NCBI RefSeq assembly: GCF_015160855.1
Contig: NZ_CP063373.1
Span: 8,965,001 to 9,029,000 of the forward strand
DNA from: Streptomyces ferrugineus
GTDB lineage: Bacteria; Actinomycetota; Actinomycetes; Streptomycetales; Streptomycetaceae
Reading direction: 5' to 3'
Length of the DNA: 64,000 nt
Shown here: piece after piece, positions 16,437-24,719 of the stretch
Layout of the letters: each line of letters opens with the position of its first letter
How positions within the stretch are numbered: position 1 is the stretch's first letter
Made by a program: the position numbers and the translations under genes
Notes under the pieces: generated by a model
The model's input: the letters and a program-made list of their open reading frames with translations, nothing else
Databases searched by the model: none
What the model was told of the DNA's origin: nothing

Positions 16437-19029
16437 GCCTCTCCTCCTCGCGGGTCCACTCCCGTCGCGTCCCGACCGGACGCGGCCCGGTCACACGCGG
16501 CATCTCCTCCGGATCGACGGCGAGCCACCACAGGTCGCGCGCCCTGGGTTCCGGGAGCGGCTTCTCCGGGTCGTTCATCATTCGGCGCAGCAGCCAGTCC
16601 AGCCGCCGCCGGTCGTGCTCCTCGGTGGCCAGCGCGGGCAGCAGCGCCGCAAGACCCGGCCGGGTCCACTCGGTGCCGTCCTTGCGCTCGGCCGAGCGCA
16701 GCAGCTCCTCCAGCGCGTCCATCGCCACGTCCTTGGACCGGGCCGTGTTCAGCGCGGTCCACATCAGGTCGGCCATCGGCTCGACGAGTTCGGGCCGGAT
16801 CGCGGCGAGGGCGAGCGAGACCGGCCAGTCCCCGCGGTCCCCCCAGGGGGAGGCGCTGTCGTCCAGCAGCGCGTCGGGGTCCATCAGCAGTTCGTCCACC
16901 GTCGTCAAGGAGAGCCGCACGGTGGCCGCCAGCCCCAGGTCCTGGTACGGCTCGCGCTTGTGGTGGGTCCACTCGGTCATCCGCGCCAGCACCTCGGCGG
17001 CGTCCGGCAGCACCAGCAGCCGTACGACGTTGTGGGAGGCGACCGAGACCAGTTCCCCGTCGTCGCGGACCCCGATCCGGGTCAGGGCGTCCAGGGTGTC
17101 GTCCGTCGTGGCGGCGGCGTTGCCGTAGCCCAGCGCCCATGCCGCGGTCCAGCGCTGTGCCGCGGTGCCCTTGCGGCTCCAGTCGCCCACCAGCCGGTGC
17201 ACCGTCCCGCGGTGCGAGTCGTGGCCGGCGGCCTGGTCCAGCGTGGTGGCCGCGAAGATCAGCCGGCGGTTCGTGGTGGCCTCGGCGAGCGGACGGACCA
17301 GCTCGGTGTAGCCGTGGTCGAAGTCCCGTACGCACAGCTCCCCGGCGGCGACGGCGGCCCGCATCCACACCTGGGAGCGCGGGTCGTCCGCCAGCAGCCG
17401 CAGCCAGCGCACCACCGGTGCCCGCACCGGGAAGTGCCGGTCCCACAGCTCGGTCAGCACCGCGGACGGCAGCGCGGAGCCGCGGTAGTAGATGAGCCGC
17501 GCGGGCACGTCGTGGCCGTCCACGTCGACCTTGCCGTCGGTCAGTTCGGCACGCGAGAGCGCCACGTCGGCTTCCGGGTCGTCGCAGAACAGCGGGCGGG
17601 CCGGGGTGGTGTCGGGGTCGGACTGGACCGACAGCTCCCAGGTCAGCAGGTGGGCGGCGGCGGCCACGGCGCTGTGCGAGGCGCCGCCGAGGACGGCGAG
17701 CGCGATCCGGAACGCCACCGGGTGGAACAGGGTGGCCGTCCCCGACCGCACCGGGCCCCGGCCCGGTCGCTCCGCCTCGGCCGGGAGCGCGGTCAGCGCC
17801 CGGTCCACGCCGGCGAACCACTCCTGGGCCTGCTCGGCGGCGATGCTGCGGCAGCCGGACAGCAGATCGTCGTAGGAGACGTCCCCCACCACGTGCCCGG
17901 CCAGCAGCGACGCCAGCAACTCGGCCTCGGCGGGGCGCAGGTCGTCCAGCCCGACCGCCTCGGTGACCTCGTCCCCGCCCGCGAGCTCCTCCGCGCGGGC
18001 CAGCAGTTCGTCCAGCGGCGGGTCGCCCTCGCGGGCCTCGGCGGTACGTTCCTCCAGCCGTTCGCGCAGCCGGGTGGTGAGCAGTTCCTCGGTGGGCGCG
18101 GGCGGGCAGAGCATGCCGTACCGCCCGGCGAGCAGCGGGTTCGCCGCCGAGCCGACGGTGACGACGATCACCGCGAAGGCCTCGCGGCGGGCCAGGGCCG
18201 CGGCGAGTTCGTCGAGGTCCATCTCGTCCGGGGGCAGCGCGTCGGGCCGGGCCGGGGACAGCTCCAGCAGATGGCCGGTGCCGCGCCACGCCTGGCCGCC
18301 CTCCCCGTCGAGCGTCTCGGCCAGCTGCCGGAACCCGCCGTCCGAGTCGATGCGGCGCACCCGCGCCACGGGCTCGGTGTCGGTGCCGTTCGCCACGGAC
18401 GTGGTGACCTCGTCGAGCAGGGACAGCGCCGTGCTGGTGCGTCCCGTGCCGGGCGCGGCGCCGAGGACGAGCAGCCGCCGGGCGCGCAGTGCGTTGCGCA
18501 GCCGTACGTACCCCTCGGGCTCCACATGCGCCCGGCGCAGCCTGCGCAGCTCGTCCTCGGGGACGGGGCCGCTGCGCAGGGCGCGGCGGGCGCCCAGCAG
18601 CAGGTTGATGTTGTCGCCGATGTGGGCGCGGTCGATGTACGAGCGGTCGATGCGGTTCAGGTCCCCGCCGACCTCGAACAGCAGCCGGACGGCCCGTCGG
18701 GTGCGCGCGGCGGCGGCGAGGTCGGTGGGCCCGTCCTCGCCCTCGTCCTCGGCGAGCGGGTCGCGGGTGTAGGCCTTGAACCGCCCGGCGGCGCGCTCGC
18801 GTTCCTTCTCCCGCTCCTTGTCCTTCTCCGCCTCCTCGTCCTCGGCGGAGTTCTCGCCGTCGGCGTCGCCGTCGTCGTCCCGGCCGTCCCGGCCCCGGTC
18901 GTCGTCCCGGTCCTGCTTGCTGTCGTCCCGGTCCCGCTTGTCGTCCCCGGCCTTCCTGCCGTCGTCGGACGACCGTCCCCCGGCGGGCTCTTCAGCGGCG
19001 TCGCCGCCCGCCCGCTCGTCGTCGCTCAC
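16429..19029 (-). CDS. P-loop NTPase (STAND/AAA-like) with helical repeat C-terminus
   Basis: An 866-residue protein from GTG 19029, preceded by GGGAAGGGG. The first ~80 residues are extremely acidic/charged. A nucleotide-binding core begins near 182 (RRLLVLG) with a P-loop GAAPGTGRTS (190-199) in which the usual Lys is Arg, and a strand AFAVIVVTVGS further on. From ~330 to the end the protein is helical, with repeated 35-45 residue units rich in Ala/Leu that look like HEAT/TPR-type repeats. This arrangement resembles STAND-type signalling NTPases. It lies 5 bp after the cyclase gene and overlaps the SPFH-like gene. The K-to-R change makes ATPase activity uncertain. Confidence 0.55.
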   Translation of the reverse strand: MSDDERAGGDAAEEPAGGRSSDDGRKAGDDKRDRDDSKQDRDDDRGRDGRDDDGDADGENSAEDEEAEKDKEREKERERAAGRFKAYTRDPLAEDEGEDGPTDLAAAARTRRAVRLLFEVGGDLNRIDRSYIDRAHIGDNINLLLGARRALRSGPVPEDELRRLRRAHVEPEGYVRLRNALRARRLLVLGAAPGTGRTSTALSLLDEVTTSVANGTDTEPVARVRRIDSDGGFRQLAETLDGEGGQAWRGTGHLLELSPARPDALPPDEMDLDELAAALARREAFAVIVVTVGSAANPLLAGRYGMLCPPAPTEELLTTRLRERLEERTAEAREGDPPLDELLARAEELAGGDEVTEAVGLDDLRPAEAELLASLLAGHVVGDVSYDDLLSGCRSIAAEQAQEWFAGVDRALTALPAEAERPGRGPVRSGTATLFHPVAFRIALAVLGGASHSAVAAAAHLLTWELSVQSDPDTTPARPLFCDDPEADVALSRAELTDGKVDVDGHDVPARLIYYRGSALPSAVLTELWDRHFPVRAPVVRWLRLLADDPRSQVWMRAAVAAGELCVRDFDHGYTELVRPLAEATTNRRLIFAATTLDQAAGHDSHRGTVHRLVGDWSRKGTAAQRWTAAWALGYGNAAATTDDTLDALTRIGVRDDGELVSVASHNVVRLLVLPDAAEVLARMTEWTHHKREPYQDLGLAATVRLSLTTVDELLMDPDALLDDSASPWGDRGDWPVSLALAAIRPELVEPMADLMWTALNTARSKDVAMDALEELLRSAERKDGTEWTRPGLAALLPALATEEHDRRRLDWLLRRMMNDPEKPLPEPRARDLWWLAVDPEEMPRVTGPRPVGTRREWTREEERHG

Positions 19030-19034
19030 CCGGC

Positions 19035-19889
19035 TCAGCCCCTTCCCTTCCCGGCCTGGCGGTCGGTGTTCCGGCCGATGTGCACGTCGCCCTGGTACTC
19101 GTTGTGGTGGTGATGGGACAGGTCGCCGACGACGTTGTAATGAACCCCGCCGCCGGCGGGCCGGTGGCCGGACATCCTGTCGCCGACGACCTCGAACGCG
19201 TCGCCGTCGTCGGCCTCGTCGTCGAAGGCGTCGAACGCGTCGTCGGCGGGCAGGGAACCGCCGGCGGATGGCGGCGCCGGCGTGGTCCCGGGGATCTCCG
19301 GCGCGGGCCGCCCGGGAAGCTGGAACCAGGCGGTGACCTCGCCCTCCTTGAGCTCCAGCCGGGCCGGGGCGTAGTGCGCGGGCTCGATGAACTTGCCGCC
19401 GGCGGTGACCACGTCCTCGTACAGGCCCTGTGAGGTCACGAGTACGAGGTCGGCGTTCTCGGCGTCGAGGAGCCGGCGGGCGACGGTGGAGTCGGCCAGG
19501 CGGCAGGCGAGGTCGACGGCGCGTCCGCTGATGCCCCGCCCGTCGTGCCGTACGGGCCCGACGTGCATGCCGATGCGCAGCCCGAGGGGAACGGCCAGGT
19601 CACGGTTCTCGTCCCGCAGCTTCTCGTGCACCTCGACCATCCACAGCCCGAGCAGCCGCGTCACCGCGACCCGTCCCGCGACGGACGCGAGCACTCCGTC
19701 GCCGCGGTCCTCCAGGTGCACGGCGTCCCGCGGGACCCTGGCCTGGGTGAACGCCGTCTCCAGCACACGGTAGATCCGGGCGCGCATGCGCGGCTTGTCG
19801 ACGTCGTCGTACTCACCGGAACGTCTCGCGTCGACGCTGATCACCAACTCGTAGTGCGCTTCGGCGAGTTCCGCTCGTGGTTGGTCCAC
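19035..19889 (-). CDS. Class III nucleotide cyclase homologue
   Basis: A 284-residue cytoplasmic protein from GTG 19889 with GGGGG upstream. Residues ~12-200 are a class III cyclase domain: both metal aspartates are present (VISVD, Asp20; RGDGVLASV, Asp64), as is RIGMHVG (105-111). The transition-state motif NxxxR reads DLACR (Asp126-Arg130), so the usual Asn is Asp. Residues 200-284 are disordered and acidic, ending in a segment that mentions His/Asn-rich NVVGDLSHHHHNEYQGDVHIG, reminiscent of small ligand- or NTP-system-associated C-terminal motifs. It heads the operon containing the PycTM-like effector, and a Crp-type nucleotide sensor is just upstream. Product could be cAMP, cUMP or cCMP; sequence alone does not settle it. 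Confidence 0.7.
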   Translation of the reverse strand: MDQPRAELAEAHYELVISVDARRSGEYDDVDKPRMRARIYRVLETAFTQARVPRDAVHLEDRGDGVLASVAGRVAVTRLLGLWMVEVHEKLRDENRDLAVPLGLRIGMHVGPVRHDGRGISGRAVDLACRLADSTVARRLLDAENADLVLVTSQGLYEDVVTAGGKFIEPAHYAPARLELKEGEVTAWFQLPGRPAPEIPGTTPAPPSAGGSLPADDAFDAFDDEADDGDAFEVVGDRMSGHRPAGGGVHYNVVGDLSHHHHNEYQGDVHIGRNTDRQAGKGRG

Positions 19890-19934
19890 CCGTGCCCCCT
19901 GCGTGTTCTGTTCGCGTACAAAAGAGGTGTTTGT

Positions 19935-19977
19935 CCTGCGGGGAAAGTGCTGCTGCCCTCAGGGTCGGCCCCGCAGG
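19935..19977 (-). terminator. Stem-loop between the Crp-type gene and the cyclase
   Basis: CCTGCGGGG (19935-19943) pairs with CCCCGCAGG (19969-19977); the loop contains a further CCCT/AGGG pairing. It lies 42-84 bp beyond the stop of the Crp-type gene and before the cyclase start at 19889. No T-run follows. It may end or attenuate Crp-gene transcription. Confidence 0.4.
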
Positions 19978-20018
19978 GAGAGACGTCTGTAGCCGTTTAC
20001 ACAAGCCGGGGCGCGGGT

Positions 20019-20753
20019 CTACTCCTGATGGCCGTCCGCATGGCCGTCCGCCAGGAGCGCGAGCAACCCGGGGTCGAGGATCTCCACCATCCGGTTGCCG
20101 GTGCGCACGATGCGCTGGGTGCGCAGCAGCCGCAGGGCCTTGGCCACGGCTTCGCGGGTGGCTCCTATCGTGGCGGCCAGTTCGTCCTGGGCGAGCTGGA
20201 CGACGGGGCCGGCTGTCGCGGGGCCGCGCGAGGGGCCCGCCGCGGACGGGGCGTAGGGGCCGGCGGGGTCGACTCCCGACAGTTCGACGAGCCGGCCGGC
20301 CAGGCGCTGGAGCACGGTGAGGGAGGCGAGCGCGGACCGCTCCTGGTCGGCGCTGCGGAGCCGGCCGGTGAGCTGACGTATCACCAGACCGCTCACCCGG
20401 GGGTGCAGGGCGAGAAAGCGACGGAAGGCGTCCCCGGATATGACCTGGGCCTCTATGGGGCCGAGCGCACGCACGGTGGCGCTGCGCGGATGCTGGTCCA
20501 GCGCGGCCATCTCGCCGAGCAGTTCGCCCGGGCCGCGCAGGCCGAGTATCAGCCGGGTGGCCCCACGGTCCGTCACCACGGATACGGTCACCCACCCCTG
20601 AATGATGATCACGACGTGACGGGAACGGTCGCCCTCGGTGAGCAGATGGGCATCGGCCGGATAGCTCTTCCGATGGCCGAGGGCCATGACGCTCTCGTGT
20701 TCCTGGGGAGTCAGCGTGTGCGCGAACGCCAGCTCATTTCCGAGCAGCCCCAT
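20019..20753 (-). CDS. Crp/Fnr-family cyclic-nucleotide-binding transcription regulator
   Basis: A 244-residue protein from ATG 20753 with GGGGGAC upstream. Residues ~10-125 form a cNMP-binding beta-roll; the phosphate-binding cassette LGEMAALDQHPRSATV keeps Gly80-Glu81 and Arg90-Ser91, the residues that hold cyclic nucleotide in Crp. A long dimer helix follows, then a winged helix (about 193-230, LAQDELAATIGATREAVAKAL). The stop of this gene is 129 bp before the cyclase start, in the same direction, and its own promoter region is shared with the divergent VMAP-type operon. It is therefore placed to couple cyclic nucleotide level to expression of both systems. It differs from the general Streptomyces Crp by an insertion rich in Ala/Gly/Pro around 165-190. 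Confidence 0.85.
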   Translation of the reverse strand: MGLLGNELAFAHTLTPQEHESVMALGHRKSYPADAHLLTEGDRSRHVVIIIQGWVTVSVVTDRGATRLILGLRGPGELLGEMAALDQHPRSATVRALGPIEAQVISGDAFRRFLALHPRVSGLVIRQLTGRLRSADQERSALASLTVLQRLAGRLVELSGVDPAGPYAPSAAGPSRGPATAGPVVQLAQDELAATIGATREAVAKALRLLRTQRIVRTGNRMVEILDPGLLALLADGHADGHQE

Positions 20754-21189
20754 GGCCAGTCCCCCGCCACTGTCCCGACGCCTGGATTTTCGATGGGTGT
20801 CGATGGTGGCAGGGCGAGGGTCCACGCCGAGCGGATTGCGCCATACCAGGGGTACTGGCCGGTAGTTACGGAATGCCAGGTTGGTCGCCCCCTCGCCGTC
20901 CGTCACCACCACACCCCGGCCACCGACAGCCCCCACGAGTGGTATACGCCACACCGACACCCGAACGATCGACGGTGAGGTCAGGCCCGCCACTCGAACG
21001 AGAGCAAGCATCGGCGCCGGGATTCGGTCAGGGGAGGGAGAGTTGGCGGAAACTCGGGTTTGGGGTGTGGCGGCGGTGATGCCGTCAGGATTCCGGGGAG
21101 GCCGCGCGCGGGCCGTCGGCGTGCCGCCGGAGGAACTCCGGCGCCCTGAACTACCCCGCCAGTCACGGCAGTTCGTCCATAATGTTGTC
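20754..21189. other. Divergent intergenic region between the two systems
   Basis: 436 bp with no supported gene. It must hold the promoters of the Crp-type gene (leftward) and of the protease operon (rightward). I find no TGTGA-N6-TCACA Crp-type site. A partly symmetrical GTGGTATACGCCAC lies at 20939-20952. A minus-10-like TAATGT (21180-21185) sits five bases before the GTG at 21190. Confidence 0.5.
21180..21185 (+). promoter_or_regulatory. Putative -10 of a leaderless transcript
   Basis: TAATGT fits the actinobacterial -10 pattern TAnnnT, and its distance to GTG 21190 (start codon 5 nt downstream) would give an RNA beginning at or next to the start codon. This would explain why no Shine-Dalgarno precedes that GTG. 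No -35 match is obvious. Confidence 0.35.
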
Positions 21190-21576
21190 GTGTCCACCTT
21201 CTTGGAATCAGAGTTCGACGACGGTACGCCCCTCAGGTTCCTGCTCGCCCCCGCGGCGGCGGCCCCCGAACCGCCCACGCCTGGGGACGACGATCTGCCC
21301 GAGGGCATGGGACGGGCCGTCCCCGTCGCCACCGGCGGGAGCCGGACCGTCGCCCAGCTCGCGACGGGTGCCCTGCGCGCCGCGCTCAAGCCGCTCGGTC
21401 CGCTGCTGCAGGAGGTGCACGACGCCGCCTCGGCGGTACCCGACCCGCCCAGCGAGCTCAGCGTGACCTTCGGCTTCCAGGTCGGGCAGGATCTCAAGCT
21501 CGGCATCGTCGGCGGCAACGGGCAGGCGCACCTCACCGTCACCGCCAGTTGGAAGCCGGCGCCCGGCGCGGAGTGA
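21190..21576 (+). CDS. Trypsin-co-occurring domain protein (Trypco1 / CU044_2847 family)
   Basis: A 128-residue protein starting at GTG 21190 (VSTFLESEF). The pattern, an opening beta strand with FDDGTPLRFLL, a central helix TVAQLATGALRAALKPLGPLLQEV, and a closing beta hairpin SELSVTFGFQVGQDLKLGIVGGNGQAHLTVTASW, is that of the small Trypco1 domain encoded beside trypsin-like effectors in actinobacterial conflict systems. It likely acts as partner or inhibitor of the protease encoded next; the GTGA overlap at 21573-21576 gives strict coupling. The frame is open further upstream, but homologues of this type begin near this point. Confidence 0.75.
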   Translation: MSTFLESEFDDGTPLRFLLAPAAAAPEPPTPGDDDLPEGMGRAVPVATGGSRTVAQLATGALRAALKPLGPLLQEVHDAASAVPDPPSELSVTFGFQVGQDLKLGIVGGNGQAHLTVTASWKPAPGAE

Positions 21577-23750
21577 CCGTGGGATGGTTCATACCGGCCG
21601 GGGCGGTGCCCGGCGACGAGGCACGTCCCCGCGTCGCGTCCGTGCGCCGGACGAGCGACGGCAAGACGGCGGGCGGGGCGGTCGTGCTCGGCGTCGACGC
21701 GGTGCTGACCTGTGCGCATGTCGTCAATGACGCCCTGGGCAGGGCGATGTTCGAGACCCGGCCGCCCGGTCTCGAGGAGCTGTTCGTCGAGGTGAAAGGG
21801 GCACGGAGAACCGAACGGTACCCCGCGCGCGTGGCGCACTGGATCCCTGCGCGCACCCGCGACGGCGAGGCCGTACCGGACGGTGACGGGGAGTGGCTCG
21901 GCGATCTGGCGGTGCTGCGGATCGACGCGCCGCCCGGCGGGGCACTCACTCCCGACCGCCGTGCGGCCATGGTGCCCGGCCGGCGGGTGCGCGCCTGGCA
22001 CGGCAGCGGGCGCGGCGCGACCTTCGCCGATCTGAGGGTCGCCGCCCTCGACGGCCCGATCGGCTATCTCGACGGCGAGAGCACCGGCATGGCGGTCGGC
22101 CCCGGCTACAGCGGCGGCCCGCTGTGGTGCGAGGAGGACGGGGCCGTCGTAGGACTCGTCACCGCGCACTTCATGCCGCCGCACGCCGCCGACGGGGCCC
22201 CGCTGCCGCACAGCCCGCAGCACATGATCCGGCGCAGCTGGGGCATCCCCTGGCAGCAGGTCGAGGTGGAACTGCGGCGGCTGGACGCCCCCGACCTCTG
22301 CGACCTCTCCGGCACCTCCCGCGTGGAGGACGCCCGGGCCGCGGATCCGGAGGCCTTCGGCATGCTCGTGGAGGCGATCGGGAACGCGCTGCCGTCGCCG
22401 TACTCGCTCGGCGACGTCGCCCGGCAACTGGCGCTCGCCTGCGACGTCGGGCAGGGCAGCCCCGTCAGCCCGCCTCCCATCGAGGAGTTCGCGGCCTTTC
22501 TGCTCCGCCATCCCCGCGCCCTGGCGGCCTGCACCGAGATCCTGCGGCCAAGGAACCCGGCGGCCACCAACCGCATGCTGGTCGCCGGGCGGTTCTCGAA
22601 GACCCCGCTGCTGCTCTCACCACGCGAACGCCACCGGCTGCACCAGCTACTGCGCAAGGTCGACCGGTCGGTGCTGGAGCGGATCCCCGAGGCGGTGCGC
22701 GAGGCCGCCAAGCGGGTCGCCGTTCCCACCGACGGGGGCACCCTGGACATCCTGCTGGACAAGCTGGAGAAGCTGTCCGGGGACGGCCACTCCGACGACG
22801 GCGAGCCCCGGGTCCCGGCGCTGCTGCGGGTCGTCGAGTACGTCGCCGTGCTGTGCCCGCCGCCCCGGCAGGCGGAGCTGCGGCTGTGGTCGGACGGTGT
22901 GCGGGTGCGGCTCGGCATCCCGGAGGCGGCGCTGCGGGAGCGGCGCTCGGACGCGCAGGACTGGGGCCGCATGCTGCGTGGCGGCGTCCCGCGCAAGCGG
23001 GTCCTGGTCCAGGTCGCGCGGGCGGAGCGGGGGCGGCACCGGCTGCGCATCTGGTGCGACGAGGGCACCGGGCCCCGGCAGGTGTCGGCCGACAGCGCCG
23101 CCTCGCACACGGCGTCCCAGGCGGCGCGCGAACTGCTGCGCGTCCTGGAGTCCCTCACGCCCTCGGCCCAGGACGGCGGACGGCCCTTGGTGGAGGTGCT
23201 GGTGGACCGCGCGGATCTGAACCTGCCGGTCGACGAGTGGGCGGCCCAGGTGCCCGGCGAAATCGTGCCGGGGGTGCTCGGGGTGGAGTTCCCCCTGGTC
23301 GTTCACTGTCCGGAACTCCTGCGGCGGCACGAGCGTTTCCTCCCTGACTGGCGGGAGCGGTGGAGACAGCTCGACTCCGGAAAGACGCTCGTCGTCGCGG
23401 ACCCGGCGCAGGACCCGCACCAGGTCTACTACGAGCTGATGGGCCGGCTCGACACGGTCCGGGTGTCCGTCGACGTGCCGCAGGGGCCGCGCGACGCCAT
23501 CGTTCAGATCTGTCTCGCGGTGGGCATACCGGTGGTGGTGTGGGACCGCGGCCGGGACACGCCCTCGCATGTCACCCAGCACATGGCGGAGGTCGCCACC
23601 CGTGAACTGCCCGACGGGGTGCGGGTCTACCGGGCCAACGCCCGGGGCACCCGCGCCCCCGAGTTCCCCGGCCGCCCGGTCCTCGCCTGGGCGGACGCCG
23701 ACCGCACCGTGCCCCGGCTGCACCTGAGCGAACCACAGGAGAGCGCATGA
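21573..23750 (+). CDS. Trypsin-like protease effector with VMAP-C domain
   Basis: A 725-residue protein. Residues ~15-220 are a chymotrypsin-fold protease with an apparently complete triad: His49 (LTCAHVV), Asp111 (GDLAVLRID) and Ser180 (GYSGGP). Then comes a helical segment (~270-340) like the effector-associated/VMAP middle region, and from ~430 to the end a VMAP-C domain (VEVLVDRADLNLPVDEWA, ...GVEFPLVVHCPELLRR). Such proteins are the effector-bearing third member of vWA-MoxR-VMAP ternary systems, where the C-terminal part is thought to hold the protease until a signal arrives. No signal peptide, so it acts inside the cell. GTG start overlaps the previous stop; ATGA overlap links it to the MoxR gene. 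Confidence 0.85.
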   Translation: MTVGWFIPAGAVPGDEARPRVASVRRTSDGKTAGGAVVLGVDAVLTCAHVVNDALGRAMFETRPPGLEELFVEVKGARRTERYPARVAHWIPARTRDGEAVPDGDGEWLGDLAVLRIDAPPGGALTPDRRAAMVPGRRVRAWHGSGRGATFADLRVAALDGPIGYLDGESTGMAVGPGYSGGPLWCEEDGAVVGLVTAHFMPPHAADGAPLPHSPQHMIRRSWGIPWQQVEVELRRLDAPDLCDLSGTSRVEDARAADPEAFGMLVEAIGNALPSPYSLGDVARQLALACDVGQGSPVSPPPIEEFAAFLLRHPRALAACTEILRPRNPAATNRMLVAGRFSKTPLLLSPRERHRLHQLLRKVDRSVLERIPEAVREAAKRVAVPTDGGTLDILLDKLEKLSGDGHSDDGEPRVPALLRVVEYVAVLCPPPRQAELRLWSDGVRVRLGIPEAALRERRSDAQDWGRMLRGGVPRKRVLVQVARAERGRHRLRIWCDEGTGPRQVSADSAASHTASQAARELLRVLESLTPSAQDGGRPLVEVLVDRADLNLPVDEWAAQVPGEIVPGVLGVEFPLVVHCPELLRRHERFLPDWRERWRQLDSGKTLVVADPAQDPHQVYYELMGRLDTVRVSVDVPQGPRDAIVQICLAVGIPVVVWDRGRDTPSHVTQHMAEVATRELPDGVRVYRANARGTRAPEFPGRPVLAWADADRTVPRLHLSEPQESA

Positions 23751-24697
23751 CCTCCGCTTCCGAGGCCGACTGGCGCCTCTTCCGCGGCGACGGCGTCCCA
23801 CGCGACGTCGACCTGCCCTCGGCACCGCCGTGGCGGCGGTTCAGCCCGACGCCGGCCGCCCGCCCCGAACTGCCGTACCTGATCCAGTCGGAGCACGCCG
23901 ACGTGGTCAACGCCGCCCTGCATCTGCGCCGACCGCTGCTGGTCACCGGGCCGGCCGGCACCGGCAAGTCGTCGCTGGCCCGGGCGGTCGCGCACGAGCT
24001 GCGGCTGGGCGAGCTGCTGCGGTGGTCCATCAACAGCCGGTCGACCGTGCGCGAGGCGCTGTACCAGTACGACGCGATCGGCCGCCTGCGCGAAACGACG
24101 CTCAGCCGTGACCGGGGCGAAGGCGAGCCGTCGATCGGGACGTTCATCCGGCTCGGTCCGCTGGGCACGGCGCTCGTCCCGTCCGCGACCCCGCGGGCCC
24201 TGCTCATCGACGAGATGGACAAGGGCGACGTCGACCTGCCCAACGACCTGCTCACCGTCTTCGAGGAGGGCTACTTCGACATCCCCGAACTGACCCGGCT
24301 GCCCGAGGACATGGCGGACGTGGCGGTGCAGACGGCCGACCACCGCGGCACGGTGACCGTCCACCAGGGACGCGTCCAGTGCGCCGAGTTCCCGGTCGTC
24401 GTCATCACCAGCAACGGCGAGCGCGAGTTCCCGCCCGCCTTCCTGCGCCGTTGCGTGCGGCTCGCCCTGCCGGTGCCGGACGAGGCCCGGCTGCGCGCCA
24501 TCGTCACCGCCCACCTGGGCGAGGAGGCCCTGCGCGACGCGGACGACCTGATCGAGGCCTTCCTCCGCCGTCGCGCCCCCGGCGAACTGGCCACCGACCA
24601 GCTCCTCAACGCGGTGTTCCTGCGCAACGGCGGGGTGGACCTGGACGCGGAGGGGCTGCTGGACGCCGTTCTGCACCAGTTGACCGGGGCACTGTGA
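23747..24697 (+). CDS. MoxR-type AAA+ ATPase of the ternary system
   Basis: A 316-residue AAA+ protein with Walker A GPAGTGKS (68-75), Walker B LLIDEMDKGD (Asp155-Glu156), sensor 1 VVITSNGEREFP and an arginine-finger segment FLRRCVRL. MoxR ATPases act as chaperones that load or remodel vWA partners. The ATG overlaps the stop of the protease gene (ATGA) and is preceded by GGAGA. The gene ends 22 bp before the vWA/SAV_2336-type gene. Length is normal for the family. Confidence 0.9.
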   Translation: MTSASEADWRLFRGDGVPRDVDLPSAPPWRRFSPTPAARPELPYLIQSEHADVVNAALHLRRPLLVTGPAGTGKSSLARAVAHELRLGELLRWSINSRSTVREALYQYDAIGRLRETTLSRDRGEGEPSIGTFIRLGPLGTALVPSATPRALLIDEMDKGDVDLPNDLLTVFEEGYFDIPELTRLPEDMADVAVQTADHRGTVTVHQGRVQCAEFPVVVITSNGEREFPPAFLRRCVRLALPVPDEARLRAIVTAHLGEEALRDADDLIEAFLRRRAPGELATDQLLNAVFLRNGGVDLDAEGLLDAVLHQLTGAL

Positions 24698-24719
24698 GGG
24701 ACGTCGCGGGGGCGGGTGC

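Noticed and set aside
20939..20952. GTGGTATACGCCAC as an operator for the Crp-type gene
   Set aside because: Only the outer four bases are symmetrical; not enough to claim a site.
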